The notes beneath the pieces were generated by a model, which did no database searches, had not been told where the DNA came from, and saw only the letters and a list, made by a program, of their open reading frames with translations. Of a DNA stretch of 64,000 bases, positions 49,387-58,537 are shown piece by piece. The stretch comes from Paenibacillus rhizophilus (GTDB taxonomy: Bacteria; Bacillota; Bacilli; Paenibacillales; Paenibacillaceae). The position numbers and the translations under genes were made by a program. The number at the start of each line of letters is the position of its first letter. The stretch's first letter is position 1. The DNA is taken from the NCBI RefSeq assembly GCF_003854965.1, contig NZ_RQPI01000012.1, positions 83,028-147,027 of the forward strand, read 5' to 3'.

Positions 49387-50766
49387 ATGACTTACGCAGC
49401 CTATTTTGAATCCCGCCGGGACGAACACTTGAACGAGCTGAACGAATGGCTTAAGATCCCCAGCATTTCCGCATTGTCAGAGCATAAGAAGGATGTATTG
49501 GCAGCGGCTCAGTGGCTCGCGGATACGCTGAAGAAAGCGGGACTCGAACATATCGAAATTCACCCGACCGACGGTCATCCCGTTGTCTACGCGGACTATC
49601 TGCATGCACCGGGCAAGCCGACTCTGCTTGTCTACGGACACTATGACGTCCAGCCGGTTGATCCGCTGAATCTTTGGACGACTCCGCCGTTCGAGCCGAA
49701 TATCAGAGACGGCAAGCTGTACGCCCGCGGAGCAACCGACGATAAAGGCCAGGTCTTCATGCATATCAAGGCGCTGGAAGCGGTATTGAAGCAGGAGGGC
49801 ACTCTGCCGGTTAACATTAAGCTGTGCATTGAAGGCGAGGAGGAGATCGGCAGCGTTCATCTTACTTCTTTCCTGGAAGCTCATAAAGACATGCTGGCGG
49901 CGGACGCCGTGCTTGTCTCCGACACCTCGCTTCTGGAACGAGGAAGACCGGCCATTTGCACCGGACTCCGGGGCCTTTGCTCGATGGAAGTCGGCGTTAC
50001 GACCGCTGCCACGGATTTGCACTCGGGCTCTTACGGCGGCGCCGTTCCCAATGCGCTGCACGCTCTCGTCTCCCTGCTGGCGTCGCTGCATGACGATAAA
50101 GGCCGCGTCGCCGTGGACGGCTTCTATAAAGGCGTTCCTGACCTGTCTCCGCTGATGCGCGAAGAATTCGCCAAGCAGGGCCTCGACGAAGAGAAGATCC
50201 GGGAGGGACTCGGACTGTCCGCACTCTACGGCGAAGAAGGCTATACATTTGTCGAACGCGTCGGAGCCCGGCCAACGCTTGAGCTTAACGGCGTTTACGG
50301 CGGCTTCCAGGGCGAAGGCACGAAGACGGTTATCCCGAAAGAGGCCCATGCCAAAATCACCTGCCGTCTGGTCGGGGACCAGAATCCCCAGCATATTCTC
50401 GACGCGATTGAAGCCCATCTGAAATCGCATATTCAGCCGGGGGCGAAGCTCCATGTACGACAGATTGAGAAGGCTTTCGCCTTCAACATCGATCCGTCGA
50501 ACGCCTTCCTTCAACTGGCAGCGGACGCTTACGGCAAAGTCTACGGCACACGCGCCCTGTTCACCAAGGACGGCGGCTCCATCCCGATCATGGAAAGCTT
50601 CTCCCGCATCCTGAAGTCGCCGGTCGTTCTGATGGGCTTCGGACTGGACGACGAGAATCTGCACGCGCCCGACGAGCACTTCAATCTGGAGAACTTCGAC
50701 AAGGGCCTGCTGACGATCGTGGAATTTTTGAAATCAGCCGGAACGGTTGGTTCGGCTGCAAATTGA
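49387..50766 (+). CDS. M20-family metallodipeptidase
   Basis: 459 residues from ATG 49387 (CCAGGAGG upstream). Metal-binding motifs: LLVYGHYDVQPVDP (His, Asp), ARGATDDKGQVFMH (bridging Asp), IEGEEEIGS (catalytic Glu-Glu), VSDTS, and a C-terminal ligand His in DEHFNLENF. GVTTAATDLHSGSYGGAVPN is the dimerisation-domain substrate loop. This is the cytosolic nonspecific dipeptidase-like (CNDP/PepV-related) branch. It ends at a strong terminator. Confidence 0.93.
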   Translation: MTYAAYFESRRDEHLNELNEWLKIPSISALSEHKKDVLAAAQWLADTLKKAGLEHIEIHPTDGHPVVYADYLHAPGKPTLLVYGHYDVQPVDPLNLWTTPPFEPNIRDGKLYARGATDDKGQVFMHIKALEAVLKQEGTLPVNIKLCIEGEEEIGSVHLTSFLEAHKDMLAADAVLVSDTSLLERGRPAICTGLRGLCSMEVGVTTAATDLHSGSYGGAVPNALHALVSLLASLHDDKGRVAVDGFYKGVPDLSPLMREEFAKQGLDEEKIREGLGLSALYGEEGYTFVERVGARPTLELNGVYGGFQGEGTKTVIPKEAHAKITCRLVGDQNPQHILDAIEAHLKSHIQPGAKLHVRQIEKAFAFNIDPSNAFLQLAADAYGKVYGTRALFTKDGGSIPIMESFSRILKSPVVLMGFGLDDENLHAPDEHFNLENFDKGLLTIVEFLKSAGTVGSAAN

Positions 50767-50782
50767 AACAGACTCATATGGC

Positions 50783-50820
50783 AAAAGGCTCTTCGCTGGA
50801 GATAGCGAAGAGCCTTTTTA
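50783..50820 (+). terminator. Terminator after the dipeptidase gene
   Basis: AAAGGCTCTTCGC-TGGAGATA-GCGAAGAGCCTTTTTA. Confidence 0.9.
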
Positions 50821-50830
50821 ACCCGGAAAA

Positions 50831-50860
50831 AACTAAAAAACCCTTGCTCTGCAAGGGTTT
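50831..50860 (-). terminator. Terminator after tRNA-Gly
   Basis: AAACCCTTGC-AGA-GCAAGGGTTT on the minus strand followed by TTTAGTTTTTT. Confidence 0.8.
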
Positions 50861-50874
50861 GAACATTTCAATAT

Positions 50875-50948
50875 TGGAGCGGGTGATGGGAATCGAACCC
50901 ACGCTATCAGCTTGGAAGGCTGAAGTTCTACCATTGAACTACACCCGC
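50875..50948 (-). tRNA. tRNA-Gly (anticodon TCC)
   Basis: 74 bases including an encoded CCA end. Acceptor GCGGGTG pairs with CACCCGC. The D arm is GTTC-AATGGTA-GAAC, the anticodon stem CAGC with loop CTTCCAA, and the T arm TGGG-TTCGATT-CCCA. The anticodon TCC reads GGA and GGG. It is a single gene on the minus strand with its own terminator. Confidence 0.97.
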
Positions 50949-51004
50949 GTTTTTCATGAACATATAACATTTTAACACTTATACTCGAATAAGGCAATTC
51001 TTAA

Positions 51005-53131
51005 TCAGGAAGGCAATCCGAAAATGGTAGGTTTCAGGAAGATATTTTCAAACTCCTGCGCCTTGATCGGTTTGCTGAAGAAGTAACCCTGGGCCTCATG
51101 GCAGCGCTGCTGGCGCAAGAATTGCAGCTGATCTTCGTTCTCCACTCCCTCGGCCGTCACCTTCAGCTTCAAATGATGCGCCATAGAAGTGATTGTGGAG
51201 ACAATGGCGGCATTGTTACTGTCCTCCATAACCTCCGCGACGAAGGAACGGTCGATTTTAAGCCGGTCGATCGGCATATTCTTCAAATAATGCAGCGAGC
51301 TGTATCCTGTTCCGAAATCGTCAATGCTGATAAATACGCCGAGGTCCTTAAGCCGCTTTAGTTGTTCGAAGGCTTTTTCTTTGTCAAGCGTCATGCTTTC
51401 CGTAATTTCAAGGTCCACATAACACGGATCGAGACCGATCCGCTTTAAAAATTCTGCGATCTTGCCTGCCAGGTTCGGCTGGAGAAATTGCCGCATAGAC
51501 AAATTGACCGAGACGCAAATCGGACGGTATCCCGCGTTCTGCCATTCCTTGTTCTGCCGGCATGCGGTTGTAAGCACCCACTCCCCGATCGGAACGATCA
51601 GACCGCTCTCCTCGGCAATGGGAATGAATTCGGCCGGAGACACGAGTCCGCGTTTCGGATGCTGCCAGCGCAGCAGCGCCTCCATCCCTACCAGCTCCTT
51701 GGTGGACAATTGAACCTGCGGCTGGTATACAAGGAAGAATTCGTCCCGCTCCAGCGCTCGCCGAAGATCGTTCTCCAGCTTTAACCTTTCCTTTGCCTTC
51801 ATCTGCATTAGCGGCACGTACCGGCGGATGTCCACGCCCTGTTCCTTGGCATTATGAACGGCGGCATCCGCGTTCTGAAGGAGCTGCTCTGCCGTCTCTC
51901 CGTCACCGGGATACACGCTGATGCCGAGGCTAAGCGATATATGGTACTCGCCCGACTCCAGATCGATCGGCTTCTCGAACAGCTGTAGCAGCTCTCTGGA
52001 ACGGAGAAGGCAGCTTTCCAGGCCGACTCTGTCCGTCATCAGATAAGCGAACACGTCTCCCCCCATACTGAATAATTCCTCGCCGTGCCGGCCTGCTTCT
52101 TTAATCCGCTGAGCCACCAGCTGCAGCAGATGGTCTCCGGCAAGATGACCGAGCGAATCATTTATATTCTTGAAATGATTGATATTGAGGACGGCAAGCG
52201 CTGAGAAACCGCGAATGGCGGAGGATCTATGGGACTCGATCACTTCTTCGACATATTGCAGAAGCCGGCGTCTGTTCGGCAGCCCGGTCAAATCGTCATG
52301 ATACGCCAAATAATTGATCTGCTCTTCGATCTCCTGCTTTTCATAAAACGGCTCCTCAATCGTCAGTCTGTATACGCCGGTAAGCAGCAAATAATAGGCG
52401 ACCCCGCTGCTTACCGCACCGAACAGCAAATCGATATTCCTGTCGTAGCCCACGTTAATATAGAACGCCTGCCCCAGAGCCAAAAATACGAGCGACCTGA
52501 TAATAATCAGCAGAGAGGACGACTTCTCCGCGCGTTTCGGATACACGATGACGGCGATGGCCAGCAGATAAATCAGCAGCACAAGGAAATTCAGCAGTTT
52601 CCTGGCGGAATCCGCTTTTTCGGGACTAATAACCCCGGGGAGGAAATAGCAACCGGCCGAGAATATAACCACTGACAGTGCAACCAATAGAATCGATTTC
52701 CGCAGGACGCTGTTTTTGCCCGAGACAAGCACCGGGGAGTCTTCCTTCCCAAAAATCGAAAGAATGCCGATACTGCTCGCCAGCCGCGAGAAAGACAGTA
52801 GCCAAAGCGATCTGTCCTCACTTATAATGCTCTTGATAAACGGAACTCCCACAAAACCGAACGTATGCAAAAGGTCAAATACGCAAACTCCCAGAAAAAG
52901 CGCGGACGAGTAAAGCCTCCCTCTTGATAATTGATTGGAGAAAAGCAGCCAACCTTGGGCAAAAATGGCAAACCCAAAGGCACTGGTGCACCAACTGGCA
53001 ATGAGATACAGAGTAGATAGCGTATTTCGCTCAACAGTGCCTTCAAGCGTGATGTGCAAGGTTTGGACCAGCAGAAAAAGCGCCGCGCCGCAGACTGCTG
53101 CAAGTACCGTTTTTTTCTCTTCTCTATTCAT
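51005..53131 (-). CDS. Membrane GGDEF/EAL protein, probable c-di-GMP phosphodiesterase
   Basis: 708 residues. Residues 10-255 hold about seven membrane helices of a MASE3-like sensor (CVFDLLHTFGFVGVPF). A GGDEF domain spans about 272-435 and starts with the standard YHDDLTGLPNRR, but its active-site loop reads GGDVF (357-361), lacking the acidic residue, so cyclase activity is unlikely. An EAL domain spans about 450-695 with EAL (484-486), SVNLSMRQF, EITES (E575, E578), IDDFGTGYS (D604, D605), LKIDRSF (K625) and AEGVE (E661), all as in active phosphodiesterases. The GGDEF part may bind GTP or c-di-GMP to regulate EAL. GAGGGACCT precedes the ATG. Confidence 0.9.
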   Translation of the reverse strand: MNREEKKTVLAAVCGAALFLLVQTLHITLEGTVERNTLSTLYLIASWCTSAFGFAIFAQGWLLFSNQLSRGRLYSSALFLGVCVFDLLHTFGFVGVPFIKSIISEDRSLWLLSFSRLASSIGILSIFGKEDSPVLVSGKNSVLRKSILLVALSVVIFSAGCYFLPGVISPEKADSARKLLNFLVLLIYLLAIAVIVYPKRAEKSSSLLIIIRSLVFLALGQAFYINVGYDRNIDLLFGAVSSGVAYYLLLTGVYRLTIEEPFYEKQEIEEQINYLAYHDDLTGLPNRRRLLQYVEEVIESHRSSAIRGFSALAVLNINHFKNINDSLGHLAGDHLLQLVAQRIKEAGRHGEELFSMGGDVFAYLMTDRVGLESCLLRSRELLQLFEKPIDLESGEYHISLSLGISVYPGDGETAEQLLQNADAAVHNAKEQGVDIRRYVPLMQMKAKERLKLENDLRRALERDEFFLVYQPQVQLSTKELVGMEALLRWQHPKRGLVSPAEFIPIAEESGLIVPIGEWVLTTACRQNKEWQNAGYRPICVSVNLSMRQFLQPNLAGKIAEFLKRIGLDPCYVDLEITESMTLDKEKAFEQLKRLKDLGVFISIDDFGTGYSSLHYLKNMPIDRLKIDRSFVAEVMEDSNNAAIVSTITSMAHHLKLKVTAEGVENEDQLQFLRQQRCHEAQGYFFSKPIKAQEFENIFLKPTIFGLPS

Positions 53132-53167
53132 AGGTCCCTCGCGTCTAATTATTCTCTTTCAATCATA

Positions 53168-53421
53168 AAACTTTTTATCCTCCATATAAATATCGGCTGG
53201 ATAGGGTTGTAAAGTTACAGTGTTATATCGACATTATTTAAGGAAAATATCTTACAATTCCAAAGAAATCAGCAAAATAGTACGTATTTACGAAAATGTG
53301 GAGAAGAATATGTCTATTTTCCTCAAGTAACTAGATTTATTTATGCACAAGAAAAAGCATCCGTTTATGGATGATCTTGTTTCCGGATCTTCTACACAAT
53401 CAACTTTTGTGATTTAAATCA
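53168..53421. other. Gene-free stretch between the EAL gene and feoA
   Basis: About 250 bp of AT-rich DNA between divergent genes. It should hold the promoter of the EAL protein gene. A short hairpin CATCC-GTTTAT-GGATG (53358 area) is the only structure seen. Confidence 0.4.
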
Positions 53422-53477
53422 TTGAAAAGCGGTGGAAAAAATGCTAAATTACTAAAAACAAATGAGATTGATTATCA
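53422..53477 (+). promoter_or_regulatory. feo promoter and Fur box
   Basis: -35 TTGAAA (53422-53427), 17 bp, -10 TAAATT (53445-53450). TGAGATTGATTATCA (53463-53477) matches the Fur core TGATAATNATTATCA at 12 of its 14 defined bases and overlaps the early transcribed region, so iron should repress the operon. Confidence 0.75.
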
Positions 53478-53498
53478 GTCTCCACCGGAGGGATTAAA

Positions 53499-53744
53499 AT
53501 GATTGCATCAGCTTGTTGTCACTTACTGCAACTGCAACCGGGTTCCGCCGGCGCCATTCAAGAGATTCAAGATATGAACCCTATCCTGCGCCGCCGCTTG
53601 GCCGATTTGGGAGTTTCGGAAGGTTGCACCGTCTGTCTTAAAGGAAAAGGACCTTTCCTTGGACCTGTCATGTTGGAATGTAATGGGCAATTGCTGGCCA
53701 TCCGCCGGAAAGAGGCTTCGAAAATCGTGGTGAACGTGTCATGA
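53499..53744 (+). CDS. feoA: Ferrous iron transport protein A
   Basis: 81 residues, one SH3-like FeoA domain: LLQLQPGSAGAIQEI, RRRLADLGVSEGCTVCLKGK, GPVMLECNGQLLAIRRKEA. It binds or regulates FeoB at the cytoplasmic face. GGAGGG precedes the ATG and the stop overlaps the feoB start (ATGA). It lies directly behind a promoter with a Fur box. Confidence 0.95.
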   Translation: MIASACCHLLQLQPGSAGAIQEIQDMNPILRRRLADLGVSEGCTVCLKGKGPFLGPVMLECNGQLLAIRRKEASKIVVNVS

Positions 53745-55753
53745 GTTCGATCGCACTTCTTGGAAACCCCAATACCGGAAAGACGTCCCTTTTTAATACA
53801 CTGACTTCTTCTTATGAATATGTAGGGAACTGGGCAGGCGTTACAGTTGAGAAAAAAGTCGGCGACCTGAAAAACGGCGCAGGCACACTGATCGACCTTC
53901 CCGGCATTTACTCCCTTCACCCGCTTTCACGCGACGAAGGCGTAGCCACCCAATACCTTCTTGAAGAATCTCCGGAAGCCCTAGTCAACATCGTAGACGC
54001 TTCTCAGCTTGAACGGAATCTTCTGCTGACCGTCCAACTGCTGGAGTACGGCAGGCCGACCGTCATCGGTTTGAACATGATCGACGTCGCTAAAGCAAGA
54101 GGCATCAAGGTTCATCCGGATGTTTTGCAAACCAGGCTTGGTATTAACGTGCTGCCGCTGGTTGCAAGAACGGGCAAAGGCACCTCCCAGGTGCTGAGCA
54201 TGCTGGAGAATTCCGCAAATATCCCGGCTGTAACCTTCAAGCTTGATTATGGAATTATTGTCGAACAAGCTGTTTCCTCCATTGAACAGGAACTTAGTCA
54301 CATTGCCGATCTTCCCGATCATCGCTGGGTCGCCCTGCAGTTTTTAGAGCAAAATCCGGTTATTATGCAATTCCTCAAGGATCGAACCGATATAAATCAA
54401 TTGCTGGCTATCCGTGAAAATTGTCAAAACGAGCTTCAGAACAAAAAATTGGCACTTACCCTTCCGCAATGGATCCGCTCTATCCGAACCGATTACATCC
54501 GCTCGATTTGCAAAGACGCTCTGGACACATCGGGCATTAAACCCCATAACTTGACGGAACGGCTTGACTCCATACTTACGAACCGCTTTCTCGGGCTGCC
54601 CCTATTCCTTGCGTTCATGTATGTGCTGTTCAAAACGACTTTTGAATGGGTTGGCGCTCCGCTTTCGGACTTGCTCGATGGTCTGATTTCCGGCCCGATC
54701 AGCAGCGGCACAACTTCTTTCCTGGATACCGTCGGGGCTTCCGAGTTCATTCACGCGTTAATCGTTGACGGCATTATCGGCGGCGTTGGCGGAGTTATCG
54801 TCTTTGTCCCGCAAATATTCATTCTGTTCCTTATTATTTCCTTCGTGGAGGATTCCGGGTACATGGCTCGTGTCAGCCTGGTTATGGACAGCATTATGGA
54901 ACGGATGGGACTGAACGGCAAAGCTTTTATTCCGTTCATCATCGGCTTCGGCTGCAACGTGCCTGCCATTATGGCCGCGCGAAGCATCGAACAGCCCAAG
55001 GACCGGATGCTGACCACCCTGCTGCTTCCGCTTATGTCCTGCTCGGCGAGACTGCCGGTATACCTGTTGTTCGCCGCCGTCTTCTTCCCGCAAAACCAGG
55101 CAGCCGTCATCATGACGATGTATGCTTTGGGCATAGTGTTTGCGCTGCTGCTGTGCAAGATTTTCTCGAAATATTTGTTCAAGAACGAGTCCTCGGTATT
55201 CGTCATTGAGCTTCCACCGTACCGGATGCCGCAGCTTAAATCGCTGTCCCGAAACACATGGGAGAAGGGCAAAGGCTTCCTGCGCAAAGCGGGTTCGATC
55301 ATCCTCGCCGGCTCTGTGATTATCTGGGTTATGTCTTATGCCGGACCTACCGGATTCAACGTGGACATGAATAACAGCTTTCTCGCCAAATTCGGCGGTC
55401 TTGTGGCTCCGCTGCTTCAGCCGCTCGGTTTCGGCAACTGGCAGGCGGGTTCGACGCTCGTTCCGGGCTTCCTGGCCAAAGAGGTTGTCGTTTCGACCAT
55501 GAACATTATTTACCACGCACCGGAAACCGCCGGACTGCAAGCGCAGATTGCCCAAACGTTCACGCCGCTCAGCTCGGTTAGCTTTATGGCCTTTATCCTG
55601 CTGTATACACCTTGTCTGGCTACGGTGGGCGTAATCAAGAAAGAAACGGCTTCTTGGAAGTGGACCCTCTTCTCCATCGGCTATGCCGTTGCTCTTGCCT
55701 ACGTTGTGAGTCTAGTTATCTATCAAGGCGGACGGCTCCTTGGATGGGCCTAA
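53741..55753 (+). CDS. feoB: Ferrous iron transporter FeoB
   Basis: 670 residues, the expected length. N-terminal GTPase with G1 GNPNTGKTS, G3 DLPGIYSL, G4 NMID. A helical GDI-like spacer follows. The membrane part starts near residue 285 with about eight to ten segments and the two Gate motifs (GVIVFVPQIFILFLIISFVE-type region, and FGCNVPAIMAARSI with the conserved Cys). It moves Fe2+ across the membrane under anaerobic or reducing conditions. A 75-residue Cys-rich membrane protein follows in the same unit. Confidence 0.97.
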   Translation: MSSIALLGNPNTGKTSLFNTLTSSYEYVGNWAGVTVEKKVGDLKNGAGTLIDLPGIYSLHPLSRDEGVATQYLLEESPEALVNIVDASQLERNLLLTVQLLEYGRPTVIGLNMIDVAKARGIKVHPDVLQTRLGINVLPLVARTGKGTSQVLSMLENSANIPAVTFKLDYGIIVEQAVSSIEQELSHIADLPDHRWVALQFLEQNPVIMQFLKDRTDINQLLAIRENCQNELQNKKLALTLPQWIRSIRTDYIRSICKDALDTSGIKPHNLTERLDSILTNRFLGLPLFLAFMYVLFKTTFEWVGAPLSDLLDGLISGPISSGTTSFLDTVGASEFIHALIVDGIIGGVGGVIVFVPQIFILFLIISFVEDSGYMARVSLVMDSIMERMGLNGKAFIPFIIGFGCNVPAIMAARSIEQPKDRMLTTLLLPLMSCSARLPVYLLFAAVFFPQNQAAVIMTMYALGIVFALLLCKIFSKYLFKNESSVFVIELPPYRMPQLKSLSRNTWEKGKGFLRKAGSIILAGSVIIWVMSYAGPTGFNVDMNNSFLAKFGGLVAPLLQPLGFGNWQAGSTLVPGFLAKEVVVSTMNIIYHAPETAGLQAQIAQTFTPLSSVSFMAFILLYTPCLATVGVIKKETASWKWTLFSIGYAVALAYVVSLVIYQGGRLLGWA

Positions 55754-55797
55754 CCCGAAGCGTAAAGACCTAAATAGAGGAAAGCGAGGAAACTCTC

Positions 55798-56025
55798 ATG
55801 ATTAGCCTATTGATCAACATCTTGATCGCTGCCGCTATCTTTGGATATTCCGGATGGATTCTTTACCGCCATGTGCAAAAAGGGAAAAAAGGAGCCTGCG
55901 CCGGGTGCGACAAAGGCAAGAGCTGCTCGGCCGCTTCCCTGAACTCTCCTCTCTCCTGCTGCGGCACCGGGGATAACAATGTTCCGCCTTCAGCAATGCA
56001 GCACAGCAGCCAAGCCGGAATGTAA
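55798..56025 (+). CDS. FeoB-associated Cys-rich membrane protein
   Basis: 75 residues. One N-terminal membrane segment (LLINILIAAAIFGYSGWILY) and a basic, Cys-rich tail (CAGCDKGKSC, then LSCCGTG), the typical form of the FeoB-associated family. It lies 44 bp after feoB and probably belongs to the transporter complex (the Cys set suggests Fe2+ or redox contact). AAAGCGAGG precedes the ATG. Confidence 0.9.
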   Translation: MISLLINILIAAAIFGYSGWILYRHVQKGKKGACAGCDKGKSCSAASLNSPLSCCGTGDNNVPPSAMQHSSQAGM

Positions 56026-56101
56026 GTGTTTGAATTCCCGGATGGGCGGGTATGTTTGTTATAAGCAACCGCATCCAGACTATTCCGGGGAGGTAATCCT
56101 A

Positions 56102-56251
56102 ATGAATACGAAGAAGACATTGTTTACCACATTGGCGTTAGGCGCTGCTTATCTGCTCAAGAACAAGGACGCGCGCGACAAGCTCATGAGCGGCTTCCAA
56201 TCTTTCAGCAATCAAGTCAAAGCTAAAAGATCTACCGGCAACCCACTATGA
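56102..56251 (+). CDS. Small protein of 49 residues, last gene of the feo unit
   Basis: Product starts MNTKKTLFTTLALGAAYLLK and ends QVKAKRSTGNPL: a short hydrophobic stretch, then a charged amphipathic helix (KNKDARDKLMSGFQSFSNQV). It resembles the small YtxH-like tail-anchored proteins in style, but no domain is certain. GGGGAGG lies before the ATG and a strong terminator follows. Probably translated from the feo transcript. Confidence 0.65.
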   Translation: MNTKKTLFTTLALGAAYLLKNKDARDKLMSGFQSFSNQVKAKRSTGNPL

Positions 56252-56289
56252 CCGATCGGACGTTCATCCCGCTAATTATTCATACGTAA

Positions 56290-56340
56290 ACACAAACAGA
56301 CCGGCCAAGGCTATCCACTTGGCCGGTCTGTTTGTGTTGG
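56290..56340 (+). terminator. Terminator of the feo unit
   Basis: ACAAACAGACCGGCCAAG / CTTGGCCGGTCTGTTTGTG with an 8-base loop. Confidence 0.9.
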
Positions 56341-56434
56341 TGTCCCCTGAATCCCCATTTCAAATAGCCGCAATCACTCGCTTGCAAGGCTCCCGCCTAC
56401 AAATTAGGGGCCTGAAGGAGTTCACTCTTTCCTG

Positions 56435-57550
56435 CTATGCGGTAAAACCCGTGATTAGTGGAAGCGATATCACAAAGCTGGTCCCTTCATTAACCCGGCT
56501 TGTGACAGAAATCCGTCCCCCGTGGTTCTTGACGATCCGGTCGCTTACCGAAAGCCCAAGCCCCGTTCCGTTCTCCTTGGTGGTGAAGAACTGGTTGAAC
56601 AGGCGGTTCATGGTGCATGCATCCATACCCTTGCCGTTGTCGGAGATTAATATCCGTACCTCACTGCCCTCTTTGCGCGCACCCAACTCAATTCTCCCTG
56701 TGGAACCGTCTAAACGGTCGGATACGGCCTCAAGGGCGTTTCGTATCATATTGATCAGAACCTGTTTCATCTGCTTCACATCGACGGAAACATACAAGTC
56801 GTTGGCCAAGGATTGAAGATCAATCTGGCAGCCCTTCATCAAGACTTCACTTTCTGTCAGCAGTATAACTTCCTTCAATAAGGCGGAAATGGAAGCGATT
56901 CTGGTTTGCGGAGAGGAAGGCTTGGACGAGGACAGAAATTCATGAATAATATCATTTGCCCGGTCAATCTCGGCTAATATAATTTTGGCGTATTCCTCTT
57001 TCCCCAACCCCTGGAGATGCGGGCGAAGCAGCTGGATAAATCCGCGGATAGCGGTCAACGGATTGCGGATTTCATGGGCGATTGAGGCTGATAATTTGCC
57101 AAGCATGGCCAGATTGTCATTTTGGTAGGCGGTCTGTTCTATTCTTTTATAATCGGAAACTTCCTTGATAGTAAATAGGTAACTGCCGTTCATATCCACT
57201 CCGTAAGATGCGTTCACTTCCCAATACCGGCCGTATTCATCCATTAATTCACACATCGATTTTCCTTTGCATACCGTCTCCCGATAGACTTTCAGCAGTT
57301 GTCTCTTTTTGGTGCGGGCCAAAGAAAGATGCGTTAATAATTCGACGATTGAGCATCCTGATAGTTCATAGCGCTGGAGTTCAAGCATTCCGTATGCTCT
57401 TGCATTAAGGAAGGTAAGGAAACCCTCTTCATCAAACAGCATGACGCCACTGTCCATATGCTCCAGAACATTCTCATATGTACTGTCCAGAAGCCCGGCT
57501 TGGAAAGGCCGCTCCGGCAGAAGCCGGCTTTCCTGAATTTCGTGTAACAC
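56435..57550 (-). CDS. PAS-domain sensor histidine kinase (sporulation-kinase type)
   Basis: About 371 residues. PAS domain (YENVLEHMDSGVMLFDEEGF), HisKA with the phospho-acceptor in KLSASIAHEIRNPLTAIRGF, and HATPase_c: N box LINMIRNALEAVSD, G1 ISDNGKGMD, F box FNQFFTTKENGTGLGLSV, G2 GRISV. No membrane segment, so it is a cytoplasmic kinase similar to KinA/KinE-type phosphorelay kinases. No response regulator gene is adjacent, typical for such orphan kinases. GTG 57550 follows AAGGGGG; TTG 57571 is an alternative without a ribosome-binding site. Confidence 0.9.
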   Translation of the reverse strand: MLHEIQESRLLPERPFQAGLLDSTYENVLEHMDSGVMLFDEEGFLTFLNARAYGMLELQRYELSGCSIVELLTHLSLARTKKRQLLKVYRETVCKGKSMCELMDEYGRYWEVNASYGVDMNGSYLFTIKEVSDYKRIEQTAYQNDNLAMLGKLSASIAHEIRNPLTAIRGFIQLLRPHLQGLGKEEYAKIILAEIDRANDIIHEFLSSSKPSSPQTRIASISALLKEVILLTESEVLMKGCQIDLQSLANDLYVSVDVKQMKQVLINMIRNALEAVSDRLDGSTGRIELGARKEGSEVRILISDNGKGMDACTMNRLFNQFFTTKENGTGLGLSVSDRIVKNHGGRISVTSRVNEGTSFVISLPLITGFTA

Positions 57551-57840
57551 GATGTGAAGTTCCCCCTTCAACTGAAATTGACGAAGCAGGACTACAAAAT
57601 TAACGGGCAGTTCTGCGACATCAAATTACGCTATCATTTCAGTATATGCAATGAAGCCGCAAGAACATTCGGCAATCGCTATAATATTCAGTTATCCAAG
57701 CGTTTAACTATATTCCAATCATATCCAAGAAGAGTAACCAAAGCAACCGGAGATACTGTCGAATGGCAAAAAAAACATAAAATGATACTTTAGTGCCGCT
57801 CTTGAACAGGCCAAAGGAAACATCCCTTACTTTTTCTCCA
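57551..57840. other. Gene-free stretch upstream of the histidine kinase
   Basis: About 290 bp of AT-rich DNA. A lone TGTCGAA (57757-57763) equals the Spo0A box core but is far from the gene. No confident promoter pair was found. Confidence 0.4.
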
Positions 57841-57868
57841 AAAAAATAACCCCCGCAATCGCAGAGGC
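57841..57868 (-). terminator. Terminator after the YgiT-like zinc-finger gene
   Basis: On the minus strand CCTCTGC-GATT-GCGGGGG (two G-U pairs) then TTATTTTTTT. Confidence 0.7.
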
Positions 57869-57901
57869 CTTTCTTATGAAGTCAATATATACTGCATGCC
57901 T

Positions 57902-58309
57902 CTACGCTTTTTGTTGAAGACGGTGACGTCGCTGGCTCATAACGGCGAGCCTCTTCTTCAGCTCTCTCTCCCACTTGACGTCTTCAATCTGCTTGGCTAC
58001 GGCCAGCAAGTCAAGCGCCATATCGATTTGGTTGCGAATAATGGCCAAAGCATCTTCACTTTCCATATTGACGACATTTTCAAAAATGGACTCTTCGTCC
58101 TCCATCACATAATCCTGGAAATCCACGTCGGTAACGCCGTCGCCGTGCGCATATTCCGCCAAGATTTCATACTCATTCTCGACCTTGTAATGAACTTCAA
58201 CCCGGTGACATACCGGGCAAAAGAGCAGGGGAACATTATGGACTTGCGTGCGATAATGCTTCAGTGTCCCCTTGGTACCTACCATACTCGCTCCACAGCA
58301 AAAACTCAT
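57902..58309 (-). CDS. Putative zinc-finger protein (YgiT-like Cys motif)
   Basis: 135 residues. Cys4, Cys5 (SFCCGASM) and the pair CPVCH (near residue 32) suggest a small zinc-binding domain over residues 1-45 (LLFCPVCHRVEVHYKVENEY). The rest is acidic and helical (YVMEDEESIFENVVNMESED, ALAIIRNQIDMALDLLAVAK) and ends in a basic segment (RRHRLQQKA). No named function. GGAGGGTG precedes the ATG, and its own terminator follows. Confidence 0.7.
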   Translation of the reverse strand: MSFCCGASMVGTKGTLKHYRTQVHNVPLLFCPVCHRVEVHYKVENEYEILAEYAHGDGVTDVDFQDYVMEDEESIFENVVNMESEDALAIIRNQIDMALDLLAVAKQIEDVKWERELKKRLAVMSQRRHRLQQKA

Positions 58310-58455
58310 GATTGTTCACCCTCCTCAGGTCATTCCAATGATTTCGTATTATTGTATTATACACGCTTGCCGGCGATTCCTGCTGATTTAAGGTTTATAT
58401 TAACCTTTACGCCCATTTTCAAACATATTGAGGCAAAAGACGGCCGTTTTGTTGC

Positions 58456-58494
58456 AAAAAACCCCCTTGACCGGATAAACATCCGGAAGGAGGC
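58456..58494 (-). terminator. Terminator after the peroxiredoxin gene
   Basis: CCTCCTTCCGGAT-GTTT-ATCCGGTCAAGGGGG followed on the minus strand by TTTTTT. Confidence 0.85.
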
Positions 58495-58537
58495 TTTAAT
58501 CAGCATTTCAAAGGACAAAAAGTGGAAGCCTTACAGC

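Noticed and set aside
57757..57763. Spo0A box TGTCGAA upstream of the histidine kinase
   Set aside because: A single 7-bp match about 200 bp from the gene is expected by chance in AT-rich DNA.
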